This document shows positions 9,372 to 17,140 of a stretch of DNA of 25,824 bases, in pieces. The stretch is from assembly GCA_002340765.1 (NCBI GenBank), contig DDMS01000033.1, positions 1 through 25,824 on the forward strand, given 5' to 3'. The position numbers and the translations under genes are program-made. Every line of letters begins with the position of its first letter. The stretch's first letter is position 1. The stretch comes from Flavobacteriaceae bacterium UBA2540 (lineage in GTDB: Bacteria; Bacteroidota; Bacteroidia; Flavobacteriales; Flavobacteriaceae). The notes under the pieces are model-generated. The model was not told the DNA's origin, did no database searches, and saw only the letters and a program-made list of their open reading frames with translations.

Positions 9372-11300
9372 CTAATGTTTTAAAGTAAGAATGAGACTTC
9401 CTTTATTAGAAATTTCAAGAGATTTATCCCAAACAAAAGTTTCATCTGTTAAGATATTTTCTACCGTTTTTCCTTTCAATCCAACTTCAGAAAATCTTTC
9501 TAAATCAATTGTAATTGGTTTTTCATTTTTATTAATGATGTGAACAACTGTCTCTTTTTCATCTATTCTAAATAAAAAATAGGTATTGTTTTCCGGTGCA
9601 AAATGAATGGTTTTTCCTTCGTGAATAGCAGTATTATTTTTTCTAAAATTCAATACTTTTTTAAAAAAGAGTTGCATGTCTTTTTGTTCCACTGAAAGAC
9701 CTTCACCAGTAAAAGCATTTACGATATCACCTTTCCAACCTCCAGGGAAATCAGTTCGAATCAAACCATGATCACCAGGTTTTTCAAAATCATTCATCAA
9801 AATTTCGGTTCCGTAATACAATTGCGGAATTCTTGGTAACATCAACAAATAACTTATTGCCATTTTTGTATTGACAATATCGCCCTTTAATTGCGTGAAA
9901 ATTCGGCTCATATCATGATTATCAGGAAAAATTAGGATGTCTTTTGGTGAAGCATAATGAAAGTCATTCGCCAAACCTTCATAAATTTTTGTCAATCCTG
10001 AATTGTAACTTTCGTGTTGATTAAAAGCTTCTACAATATTGTTTTGCATAGCAAAATCCATGGTTGATGTCAAATTTGACTCATAACCATCCTTGTTTTT
10101 AGCGCCTTTTTGCCAATAACCAATCAACAATGGATTGTAACTCCATTCTTCACCCACAATTGAAAATTTTGGATATTCGTTCATTATGGCTCCAGCCCAA
10201 TTGCTCATAAATTGCTTGTCAGGATAAGGATACGTATCCTGTCTGATGCCACCCAAACCTAAAGTTTCTATCCACCAAATACTATTTTGAATGATGTATT
10301 TTGCCATAAACGGATTCCGTTGATTTAAATCGGGCATAGTATCCACAAACCAACCTTCATTATTTCCTTTTTTATCAGTTTCAGCAGCATACAAATCTTG
10401 GTTTGTGGTGTGTATGTGATTAGAAACTTTTTCAGTTTGATTATTCCAATTTTCTTTGTTCTCTTCGTAATCTTTTTGGTTATTTACCCAATCTTCAAAA
10501 GGCAAATCTTTCATCCACCAATGTTCTAAACCACAGTGATTTGCTACTTGATCCATGATGAGTTTCATGCCTTTTTTGTTCAATTCGTTCGCCAATTCTT
10601 TGTATTCTTCAAGTGTTCCAAAACGAGGATCTACTTGATAAAAATCGGTAATTGCATATCCATGATAAGACCCACTGTACATATCATTCGTTAATACTGG
10701 AGTTGGCCAAACAGCCGTAAAACCTAAATCAGCAATGTAATTAATATGATTGGTAATTCCTTTGATATCACCTCCATGACGTGCATAATCATCTTTTCTG
10801 TTGATGGTTTTTTCGTTTAAATTTTCATTGACATCATTGGTTTCATTTGCATTTGCAAATCGATCAGGAGTGATTAAATAAATCGCATCAGCACTGTTAA
10901 AACCTATATATTCTTCTGAAGATTTTTGTCTGTCTTTTAATTCATAGGTATGTCTTTTGATGCTCCCATCATCAAACGTAAAAACGATATCAAATTTACC
11001 CGCTTTTGTTTTTTTATCGATTTCTAAATCAATAAATAGATAGTTATTGCTTTTTGCTTTATGAACATTTTTTATAGTTACACCAGCATAAGAAATGCTT
11101 GGTTTTGAATCACCAATAGTAGGCTCTTTCACCAACAATTGCAATGAAGAATCTTTGAAATTAATCCACCAATTTGAAGGTTCAACACGCTCTAATGAAG
11201 AATTTGAAACCTTATTAGTAATTGAATTTATAGATAATTTATTTGAATTGTTGCAAGAAATCAAGATACCAAAGACAAAAATCAAAACAAAATTTTTCAT
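9372..11300 (-). CDS. GH13 cyclomaltodextrinase/neopullulanase lipoprotein, SusA-like
   Basis: This 642-residue enzyme should hydrolyse cyclodextrins, pullulan-type links or malto-oligosaccharides in the periplasm. The lipoprotein signal ends LISC (Cys16). An N-terminal immunoglobulin-like domain (about 35-125) starts with VEPSNWW, as in the Cyc-maltodext_N family. The barrel carries MDQVANH (249-255), GIRQDTYPYPDK with nucleophile Asp355, VGEEWS with acid/base Glu384 and FPDNHD with Asp463; a short C-terminal beta domain follows. The wording RQDTYPYPDK and VGEEWS is that of the Flavobacterium cyclomaltodextrinase and Bacteroides SusA group, and probably GH13_46. No acidic export signal follows Cys16 (NNSNKLS), which suits a periplasmic place. 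The gap upstream to the GH65 gene is 59 bp and shows no convincing promoter. Confidence 0.9.
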   Translation of the reverse strand: MKNFVLIFVFGILISCNNSNKLSINSITNKVSNSSLERVEPSNWWINFKDSSLQLLVKEPTIGDSKPSISYAGVTIKNVHKAKSNNYLFIDLEIDKKTKAGKFDIVFTFDDGSIKRHTYELKDRQKSSEEYIGFNSADAIYLITPDRFANANETNDVNENLNEKTINRKDDYARHGGDIKGITNHINYIADLGFTAVWPTPVLTNDMYSGSYHGYAITDFYQVDPRFGTLEEYKELANELNKKGMKLIMDQVANHCGLEHWWMKDLPFEDWVNNQKDYEENKENWNNQTEKVSNHIHTTNQDLYAAETDKKGNNEGWFVDTMPDLNQRNPFMAKYIIQNSIWWIETLGLGGIRQDTYPYPDKQFMSNWAGAIMNEYPKFSIVGEEWSYNPLLIGYWQKGAKNKDGYESNLTSTMDFAMQNNIVEAFNQHESYNSGLTKIYEGLANDFHYASPKDILIFPDNHDMSRIFTQLKGDIVNTKMAISYLLMLPRIPQLYYGTEILMNDFEKPGDHGLIRTDFPGGWKGDIVNAFTGEGLSVEQKDMQLFFKKVLNFRKNNTAIHEGKTIHFAPENNTYFLFRIDEKETVVHIINKNEKPITIDLERFSEVGLKGKTVENILTDETFVWDKSLEISNKGSLILTLKH

Positions 11301-11359
11301 AACTATTTGGGTTTTAGAATTTCTAATAAATGCAACATCTATATATATGCTATTGATAT

Positions 11360-13666
11360 TTAAATAGTTACTAAATTATTAGGTGTTACTTTTATGGGCT
11401 TTTCGTTTACTAAAATTATCAATTCTTCATTTCCATCAATGGTGAAATGTGTGCCATCTTGTTGGACATTGATTTTTATAATTGTATTTCTAAAATTTAC
11501 TTTAAAAGAATAAGAATTCCATTGTTTAGGGATTTTTGGTTCAAACGAAAGTGTGTTATTTTTAACTCTCATTCCACCAAAACCTTCCACAATACTCATC
11601 CAAGTTCCAGCCATGGAAGTGATATGCAAGCCTTCTTCTACTTCGTGATTGTAATCATCCAAATCCAAACGAGAAGTACGTAAATAAAACGTATACGCCT
11701 GCTCCATTCTATCTAATTTTGCTGCCTGAATACTATGAACACAAGGCGAAAGTGAACTTTCATGTACCGTAAATGGTTCATAAAAATCAAAATGACGCGC
11801 CAATTCTTCTGTCGTAAAATCATCTTCAAAAAAGTAGAAACCTTGTAATGTATCTGCTTGTTTGATGAATGGAGAACGTAAAATTCTGTCCCAACTCCAT
11901 TTTTGGTTGATAGGTCTTTGCGATTTATCTAATGCTGCAACTGAAATTAATTCTTTGTCCAAAAATCCATCTTGCTGTAAATACACTTGGTGTTTTTCGG
12001 AATAAGGAAAATACATTAAATCAGCCACATTTTTCCAAGCTGCTAATTCAACATCAGAAATAGCTGTTTTTTCTTTGATTCTTTTAAAATCAGAAATATG
12101 ATCATTTTTTACAATTTCAATATTTTCCAATGCATAATTGATACACCATTTGGCAATGTAATTGGTGTAGAAATTATTGTTTACGTTATTTTCATATTCG
12201 TTAGGTCCAGTAACTCCCAATATTACAAATTTATTTTTATCCGATGAAAAAGTGGCTCTTTGATACCAAAAACGAGCAATTCCAATCAAAACTTCCAACC
12301 CTTTTTCAGGTATGTAAGAATAATCATTTGTAAAACGATGATAATTATAAATTGCAAAAGTAATTGCTCCATTTCTGTGAATTTCTTCAAAAGTAATTTC
12401 CCATTCGTTATGACATTCTTCACCATTCATAGTGACCATTGGATACAATGCAGCACCATTTTTGAAACCTAATTTCTGAGCATTTTCAATTGCTTTTTCC
12501 AAATGATTGTATCTATATTCCAATAATTTTCGCGCCACAGATTGATCTTTAGTCGCCATATAAAAAGGGATACAATACGCTTCAGTATCCCAATATGTAC
12601 TTCCTCCGTATTTCTCTCCAGTAAAACCTTTAGGACCGATATTTAATGAAGCATCTGTTCCTAAATACGTCTGATTTAATTGAAAAATATTAAAACGAAT
12701 ACCTTGTTGTGCTTTTACATCTCCAGCAATTGTAATATCTGCCATTTCCCAAATTTTTGCCCAAGATTGTTTTTGCGTTTCCAATAAATTCTCAAAGCCA
12801 AAACTAACAGCTTTGTCTAAAACCTTTTTTGCAGCCTCAACTAAAGCGTTTTTTGGATGATTTCTATCAACAACATAACCGCCAAATTTATGAATTGAAA
12901 ACGTTTGATTTTTTTTGATTTCTGATTGATATGTGCTTGAAACTAACTTTTCTTCTTTTTGATTTATGGTATCAACCAACAATTTTTTTCCATCCACAAA
13001 AACGCTTGATTGCATAAAAGTACACGTATGAAAATGCGTTTTCATTGTTTTTGCAACGATAAATGACTGCTGATGTTGCTGAGAAACTTCCAAAACGTTC
13101 CAAAATTGGTCTGCCCAATTTGAGTCTTGATTTGTAATAGAAGCATCCAAATAAGGAGTATAAGAGATTGTTGCATCCGAATTTATTGGAGTGATATTAT
13201 AGCTAATTGCACCAATTTCATCAAATTCTAAACTCAAAAAACGCTTGATTTCAACTTTGATTTTGACATCGTTTTGCAAAACAGCTTCAAAACTTCTTGC
13301 CAACCAACCTTCTTTCATGTTGAGTTCTCTTTTAAATTTTAAAACTTCTTTACAAGTAAATAAATCTAAATTTTTATTGTTAACTTTAATGTTTATTCCT
13401 ATCCAATTTGGAGCATTCAATACCTTTGCGAAATATTCAGGATAGCCATTTTTCCACCAACCAACTCTTGTTTTATCTGGATAATAAACTCCTGCAATAT
13501 AACTTCCTTGAAAAGTTGCGCCTGAAAAATTTTCTTCAAAATTGGCACGTTGACCCATGGCTCCATTGCCAATACTGAATAAGCTTTCAGAGGATTTTAC
13601 CCTATTTAGATCAAATCCTTCCTCTATAATTGACCAATCATTTGGTTTTATATAATCTTGGTTCAT
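11360..13666 (-). CDS. mapA: GH65 maltose phosphorylase
   Basis: Cytoplasmic inverting phosphorylase: maltose plus phosphate gives glucose and beta-D-glucose-1-phosphate. At 768 residues it has the usual GH65 length and no signal peptide. The N-terminal beta-sandwich covers about 1-270, a linker follows, the (alpha/alpha)6 barrel about 315-690 and a C-terminal beta domain the rest. The general acid is Glu490 in VTGPNEYE, close to Glu487 of the Lactobacillus brevis enzyme. The block GEECHNEWEITFEEIHRNG (415-433) is the loop associated with maltose rather than trehalose or kojibiose specificity. The product is the beta-anomer, exactly the substrate of the beta-phosphoglucomutase encoded just upstream (gap 106 bp). 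The permease two genes upstream supplies maltose. Trehalose as substrate is the main alternative, but the starch context argues against it. Confidence 0.94.
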   Translation of the reverse strand: MNQDYIKPNDWSIIEEGFDLNRVKSSESLFSIGNGAMGQRANFEENFSGATFQGSYIAGVYYPDKTRVGWWKNGYPEYFAKVLNAPNWIGINIKVNNKNLDLFTCKEVLKFKRELNMKEGWLARSFEAVLQNDVKIKVEIKRFLSLEFDEIGAISYNITPINSDATISYTPYLDASITNQDSNWADQFWNVLEVSQQHQQSFIVAKTMKTHFHTCTFMQSSVFVDGKKLLVDTINQKEEKLVSSTYQSEIKKNQTFSIHKFGGYVVDRNHPKNALVEAAKKVLDKAVSFGFENLLETQKQSWAKIWEMADITIAGDVKAQQGIRFNIFQLNQTYLGTDASLNIGPKGFTGEKYGGSTYWDTEAYCIPFYMATKDQSVARKLLEYRYNHLEKAIENAQKLGFKNGAALYPMVTMNGEECHNEWEITFEEIHRNGAITFAIYNYHRFTNDYSYIPEKGLEVLIGIARFWYQRATFSSDKNKFVILGVTGPNEYENNVNNNFYTNYIAKWCINYALENIEIVKNDHISDFKRIKEKTAISDVELAAWKNVADLMYFPYSEKHQVYLQQDGFLDKELISVAALDKSQRPINQKWSWDRILRSPFIKQADTLQGFYFFEDDFTTEELARHFDFYEPFTVHESSLSPCVHSIQAAKLDRMEQAYTFYLRTSRLDLDDYNHEVEEGLHITSMAGTWMSIVEGFGGMRVKNNTLSFEPKIPKQWNSYSFKVNFRNTIIKINVQQDGTHFTIDGNEELIILVNEKPIKVTPNNLVTI

Positions 13667-13772
13667 TTGTTATTATTTTAGAATTAAGAAGCGAGAATAA
13701 AGAGAAAATACTTTAATATGAATTCATAAATATGACATCTTCCTGTTTCTTGTTTCTATTTTCTTTTTTCTA

Positions 13773-14435
13773 TTATTTTTTTTCTATTTGAATTAACTTT
13801 TTCATAAAATCAGTAGTGATTTCAGTAAAATCTTTAAAAATAAATGTTGCCTGTGAAAGCACCTCTTTATCACCAATACCAATGCTAATCATATTTGCTG
13901 AATTTGCGGCTTCAATACCCGCAACAGCATCCTCAAATACAATACAATTAGATGGTGAAAGATTCATTTTTTTTGCAGCCATCAGAAAAACTTCTGGATC
14001 TGGCTTTGCTTTGGTTACGCTATTTCCATCTACAATTTCATCAAAAAAGTGGGCTAAGCCTACTTTTTCGAGAATAGGAAGTGCATTTTTACTTGCAGAA
14101 CCTAGTGCAATTGGAATGGCATTTTCTTTTAACAATGTCAAAATTTTTGGAACATCAGGAAGAATTTCTGAATCATCCATTTTCTTAATGTATGCTTGAT
14201 AATCATTGTTTTTTTCGATCATCCAAACATCTTTTTGTTCTTGGGTTGCTGATAAATTTCCCATTTCTAATAAGATATCTAAACAGCGTTTTCTACTAAC
14301 TCCTTTGAACAATTCATTTTGCTCTTGAGAAAATTCAAATCCTAACTGATTTGCTAATTTTTTCCAAGCTAAATAATGGTATTTGGCGGTATCAACAATG
14401 ACACCATCCAAATCAAAAATAATTCCTTTTTTCAT
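13773..14435 (-). CDS. pgmB: beta-phosphoglucomutase (HAD family)
   Basis: Converts beta-D-glucose-1-phosphate to glucose-6-phosphate in the cytoplasm, feeding the GH65 product into glycolysis. The 220-residue protein is a full-length HAD phosphomutase: FDLDGVIVDT with nucleophile Asp8 and acid/base Asp10, then AKYHYLAW with cap residue His20. Further on come GSASKN with Ser113, KAKPDPEVF with Lys144 and VFEDAVAG with Glu168/Asp169. These match the Lactococcus lactis enzyme residue by residue, with a shift of one after the cap. This agreement separates it from plain phosphoglycolate phosphatases. Its ATG directly abuts the stop codon of the permease gene (0 bp between them), so the two are surely one transcript. 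Confidence 0.94.
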   Translation of the reverse strand: MKKGIIFDLDGVIVDTAKYHYLAWKKLANQLGFEFSQEQNELFKGVSRKRCLDILLEMGNLSATQEQKDVWMIEKNNDYQAYIKKMDDSEILPDVPKILTLLKENAIPIALGSASKNALPILEKVGLAHFFDEIVDGNSVTKAKPDPEVFLMAAKKMNLSPSNCIVFEDAVAGIEAANSANMISIGIGDKEVLSQATFIFKDFTEITTDFMKKLIQIEKK

Positions 14436-15800
14436 TTAAACAGTTTGTACTTCATCATCTACATCTTTTACTTTGTAAACGAGTGCTGCAGCAATTAAAA
14501 AACTAATTCCACTAATCATTAATGCAAAAATTGCTTCATTATTGTAAGCATATTTTACCAGTGGACCTCCTATTAATGCATTGATAATTTGTGGAATTAC
14601 AATAAAGAAATTAAAAATTCCCATGTAAACTCCCATTTTCTTAGGAGAAATTGAACCTGCTAAAATGGCATAAGGCATTGCTAAAATACTTGCCCATGCA
14701 ATTCCAACGCCAATCATAGATATGATCAACAAATTTTCATTTGGCATGAAATAAATAGAAATTAATCCCAAACCTCCAATAATTAATGAAATAGCATGTG
14801 TTTTTTTACGTCCAATTTTTTGGGCAATGTAAGGCAATGCAAACGCATAAAAAGCTGAAACTAAATTGTAAATTCCGAAAAGGATTCCAACCCAATCTCC
14901 TGCATTTTGATAAGCAACACTTTTGCTATCAGTGTGTGGCAATCCATAAATATGTTGTGCAATTGCCGGTACTGAAAAAACCCACATTCCAAAAAGTCCA
15001 AACCAAGAAAAAAATTGCACCCAACTTAATTGACGCATGGTGGCTGGCATTTTTTTGAAATCATCAAAAATATCTAATAAACTAGATTTTTGTTTTTCTC
15101 CATCTTTAACCAATGCTTTAGAATGCGCTTGTTCGTCTTCAAAACTATCTAATTCTTCTGGAGAATATTCTTGTGTAGTTGATACAGTAACCAAAATTGA
15201 AATTATCAAAATAATAGCTCCAATAATGAAAGACCAAATTAAGTTAGCAGGAACAAAGCTAGCTGAGGTATCGTTAGAGATACTAAAATAATTAGTTAAA
15301 AAATAAGGCAACCAAGAACCTATAACTGCCCCAAAACCAATCAATGAGGTTTGAACGCTAAATCCTAAAGTCCGTTGATCAGTTCTTAAATTATCACCCA
15401 CTAAAGCTCTGAATGGTTCCATGGCAATGTTGAAAGAAGCATCCATGATCATTAAAAATCCTGCTCCTACCCAAAGTGCTGGAAGAAAAGCAATAAACAT
15501 ATCGGCTTGTGGCATTAATATTAATCCCACAGAAGCTAAAATAGCTCCAACTAAAAAGTAAGGTTTTCGTCTGCCAAAAATCCCCCAAGTTTTGTCACTA
15601 TAATGACCAACAATGGGTTGAACAATCAATCCCATCAAAGGTGCAATAATCCAAAACCATGAAAGTTCATGAACATCAGCCCCAAAAATTTGTAAAATTC
15701 TACTTGCGTTTGCGTTTTGAAGTGCGAAACCCATTTGTATTCCTAAAAACCCAAAACTCATGTTCCAGATTTGAAGGAAACTTAATTTCTTTTTTTCCAT
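14436..15800 (-). CDS. MFS maltose/disaccharide permease (SUT/MalY-like)
   Basis: Inner-membrane sugar transporter of 454 residues with about 12 hydrophobic spans and no cleavable signal. The loop after span 2 reads GHYSDKTWGIFGRRKPY (65-81), the MFS signature in the form seen in the sucrose/maltose permease group that includes plant SUT proteins and Caulobacter MalY. A long acidic loop (about 215-262) splits the two halves. The segment GIAWASILAMPYAILAG in the second half is also typical. The likely cargo is maltose or short maltodextrins by proton symport, because the next two genes encode maltose phosphorylase and beta-phosphoglucomutase. It is the first gene of the minus-strand operon. 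The leader upstream holds a perfect -7 box, regulator-site candidates and a hairpin reaching the start codon. Confidence 0.9.
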   Translation of the reverse strand: MEKKKLSFLQIWNMSFGFLGIQMGFALQNANASRILQIFGADVHELSWFWIIAPLMGLIVQPIVGHYSDKTWGIFGRRKPYFLVGAILASVGLILMPQADMFIAFLPALWVGAGFLMIMDASFNIAMEPFRALVGDNLRTDQRTLGFSVQTSLIGFGAVIGSWLPYFLTNYFSISNDTSASFVPANLIWSFIIGAIILIISILVTVSTTQEYSPEELDSFEDEQAHSKALVKDGEKQKSSLLDIFDDFKKMPATMRQLSWVQFFSWFGLFGMWVFSVPAIAQHIYGLPHTDSKSVAYQNAGDWVGILFGIYNLVSAFYAFALPYIAQKIGRKKTHAISLIIGGLGLISIYFMPNENLLIISMIGVGIAWASILAMPYAILAGSISPKKMGVYMGIFNFFIVIPQIINALIGGPLVKYAYNNEAIFALMISGISFLIAAALVYKVKDVDDEVQTV

Positions 15801-15829
15801 TATCGAATATTATTATGAATATTTCGATA
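15801..15829 (-). promoter_or_regulatory. leader hairpin abutting the permease start codon
   Basis: An imperfect inverted repeat fills the 29 bases just before the permease ATG. In the transcript, TATCGAAATATT pairs with AATATTCGATA around a loop of six bases, with one bulged A. The last base of the stem touches the A of the ATG. This would fold the ribosome landing zone into a stem and so could limit translation of the permease. The stem is AT-rich and only moderately stable, and regulatory use is inference. Confidence 0.4.
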
Positions 15830-15856
15830 AGTGTATTAGACTTATCAATTACTAAG

Positions 15857-15880
15857 TGTGGAATGTAATTTACTGATAAA
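15857..15880 (+). promoter_or_regulatory. conserved leader element, copy 1 (permease leader)
   Basis: A 24-base stretch beginning TGTGGAATGT that returns in the susC leader at 17141-17165. The two copies agree at 22 of 25 aligned columns (two mismatches, one gap) by hand alignment. Here the element lies in the 5' leader of the permease transcript but on the opposite strand, so a protein-DNA site is more likely than a shared RNA structure. It is unlike the LacI-type operator. Confidence 0.4.
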
Positions 15881-15894
15881 TACTAATTCGGTAA

Positions 15895-15902
15895 CAAATA
15901 TA
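15895..15902 (-). promoter_or_regulatory. -7 box of the permease-glycosidase operon
   Basis: The minus strand reads TATATTTG, a perfect match to the Bacteroidota -7 consensus TAnnTTTG, ending 94 bases before the permease ATG. A clear -33 TTG at the usual 19-21 base spacing is missing; the best is TTA at about 20. A weak -33 would fit a promoter that needs help from a bound regulator. Confidence 0.55.
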
Positions 15903-15940
15903 ATTTTTTTTTGTAAAGTTGGTAAAAATTAATCCAAAAA

Positions 15941-15960
15941 TTTACGACGACGGTTTCGTA
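15941..15960. promoter_or_regulatory. LacI-family operator candidate, intergenic copy
   Basis: On the minus strand this reads ACGAAACCGTCGTCGTAAA (19 bases from 15959). It matches the susC operator region (from 17079) at 16 of 19 positions; only the three bases after ACGAAACCG differ. The left half-site and CG centre are kept. It lies 39 bases upstream of the permease -7 box, and a near copy sits 41 bp further away. Confidence 0.6.
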
Positions 15961-15981
15961 AAAAAGAATAAATTTAAAATT

Positions 15982-16001
15982 TTTACGACGACGTTTTCGT
16001 A
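15982..16001. promoter_or_regulatory. LacI-family operator candidate inside the regulator's 3' end
   Basis: The plus strand reads TTTACGACGACGTTTTCGTA, identical to the copy at 15941-15960 in 19 of 20 bases. It has a CG centre and pseudo-dyad symmetry (12 of 16 positions). It overlaps the final codons and the stop codon of the LacI-type gene (end of protein STKTSS), so the same bases appear to encode protein and act as an operator. The spacing to the intergenic copy is 41 bp, about four helical turns. Confidence 0.5.
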
Positions 16002-17005
16002 GATTCTCGTAATTTTAAGTCGCTAGAAATCACAATTTTTTTTGGTGTAAATACCTCTGTTTCATTTTCTATTCTATCGATTAAAAGTTCAACTGCTTGC
16101 CTACCCATGATAAATCCATGCTGTGCAATAGTTGTAATGGAAGGTGAAGAATACTCTGAAATTAAACCATCAGTAAAGCCAATGATTGAAATGTCTTTAG
16201 GAATATTCAATCCTTTTTCTTTGGCAATTCGCATAGCATTTGCGGCATAAATTTCATTTACAGCAAATATTCCATCTAAATTTTGTTCAAATAATCGTTC
16301 AATTTGCTTTTTGATATCTTGCTTTTCATCAATCTTAATAATCAATTTACTGTCAGTTTTAACATATGATTCTATGAGTGCTTTTTCATATCCTAAACGT
16401 CTTAAAGCACCAACACTAACGTGGTCTGGAGTAGTTATCAAGCCTATTCTTTTACAACCAATATCAACCAAATGCTTGGTAGCTTTATATCCTGCCCCCA
16501 CATCATCTACTACTATTTTATCGCACAAAATATCATCCACAACTCTGTCAAATAATACTAACGGAATTTCTTCTTCAACCAAATCAGTAAAGTGAGAAAA
16601 ATCTTTATTTTCAAGGGTTTCATTAGCTATTGATACAATTAAACCATCCACACTTCCATTGGATAAAACTCTTAAAGTTTCTACTTCTTTTTGGTAATTT
16701 TCATTAGAAAAACAGACGATAATATGATAGCCCTTTTCATTGGCATATGCCTCAATTCCCATAATTACGGTAGAAAAGAAATGATGTACAATTTTTGGTA
16801 AAATCACGCCAATTACTTTGGTTTTTTGATTGCGTAATTGCAAGGCCAAACTATTTGGTTTATAGTTATAGTGATTGGCGAAAGCCTGAATCTTGTCTTT
16901 CGTTTCTTTGCCTATTTCATGGCTGTCTTTTAATGCCTTTGAAACCGTAGAAGTAGAAACTCCTAGTTCCTTTGCAATTGTCTTAATGGTAATTTTTTGC
17001 TTCAT
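15983..17005 (-). CDS. LacI-family transcriptional regulator of the locus
   Basis: DNA-binding sugar-responsive regulator, 340 residues, the normal LacI/GalR length. Residues 6-25 (TIKTIAKELGVSTSTVSKAL) form the helix-turn-helix, NSLALQLRN at 51-59 the hinge helix that sits in the minor groove, and VIGVILP at 64-70 opens the periplasmic-binding-protein-like effector domain. Recognition residues STSTVSKAL are typical for operators with a central CG, and such sites lie on both sides of the gene. It is transcribed away from susC and toward the permease operon. The likely effector is maltose or a maltodextrin, inferred only from context. It stands in the place of the SusR or hybrid two-component regulators of Bacteroides loci. 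Its last codons overlap an operator candidate. Confidence 0.92.
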   Translation of the reverse strand: MKQKITIKTIAKELGVSTSTVSKALKDSHEIGKETKDKIQAFANHYNYKPNSLALQLRNQKTKVIGVILPKIVHHFFSTVIMGIEAYANEKGYHIIVCFSNENYQKEVETLRVLSNGSVDGLIVSIANETLENKDFSHFTDLVEEEIPLVLFDRVVDDILCDKIVVDDVGAGYKATKHLVDIGCKRIGLITTPDHVSVGALRRLGYEKALIESYVKTDSKLIIKIDEKQDIKKQIERLFEQNLDGIFAVNEIYAANAMRIAKEKGLNIPKDISIIGFTDGLISEYSSPSITTIAQHGFIMGRQAVELLIDRIENETEVFTPKKIVISSDLKLRESTKTSS

Positions 17006-17078
17006 TTTTAGTAAATAAACAAATAACGGATAAATTTTTTGCTAAATTAACGAAATTTATTAAAAAAAAGTTGTCAAC

Positions 17079-17094
17079 ACGAAACCGATTTCGT
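17079..17094. promoter_or_regulatory. LacI-family operator in front of susC
   Basis: ACGAAACCGATTTCGT is a 16-bp dyad with a central CG; only the inner pair flanking the CG breaks the symmetry. This is the classic LacI/GalR operator form. It lies in the 199-bp space between the divergent regulator and susC, 14 bp upstream of the -33 TTG of the susC promoter and 73 bp ahead of the regulator ATG. It could therefore serve both genes. A site upstream of -33 would fit activation as well as repression of susC. Confidence 0.7.
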
Positions 17095-17107
17095 AAATTT
17101 TAGTTTA

Positions 17108-17137
17108 TTGAATTTAGCTCTCCGCAAATTATATTTA
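17108..17137 (+). promoter_or_regulatory. susC promoter (Bacteroidota -33/-7 type)
   Basis: TTG at 17108-17110, a 19-base spacer, then TATATTTA at 17130-17137, seven of eight bases of TAnnTTTG. Transcription would begin near 17143-17145, leaving a leader of about 60 bases before the chosen susC start at 17205. The spacing is what this sigma factor prefers. Confidence 0.6.
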
Positions 17138-17140
17138 CAA

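Noticed and set aside
11314..11326. TTAGAATTTCTAA inverted repeat upstream of the SusA-like GH13 as a terminator or operator
   Set aside because: Only six AT-rich pairs, no T-run after it and no similarity to the operator set.
13717..13728. Perfect 12-bp palindrome TATGAATTCATA between GH65 and pgmB genes
   Set aside because: It does not resemble the LacI-type sites, lies inside an operon gap and is common by chance in AT-rich DNA.
13667..13772. Possible internal promoter in the 106-bp gap before the GH65 gene
   Set aside because: No TAnnTTTG with a matching TTG was found; the gap is a purine-rich stretch in the transcript, without a clear signal.
13816..14199. Open frame of 127 codons antisense to beta-phosphoglucomutase
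   Set aside because: The minus-strand gene shows every active-site residue; the opposite frame is low complexity with no family resemblance.
17072..17080. GTTGACAAC on the minus strand as a sigma-70 style -35 box for the regulator gene
   Set aside because: Bacteroidota use -33 TTG / -7 TAnnTTTG; the best -7-like box (TAAATTTC) is only 15 bases away, short of the usual 19-21, so I do not call a promoter for the regulator.
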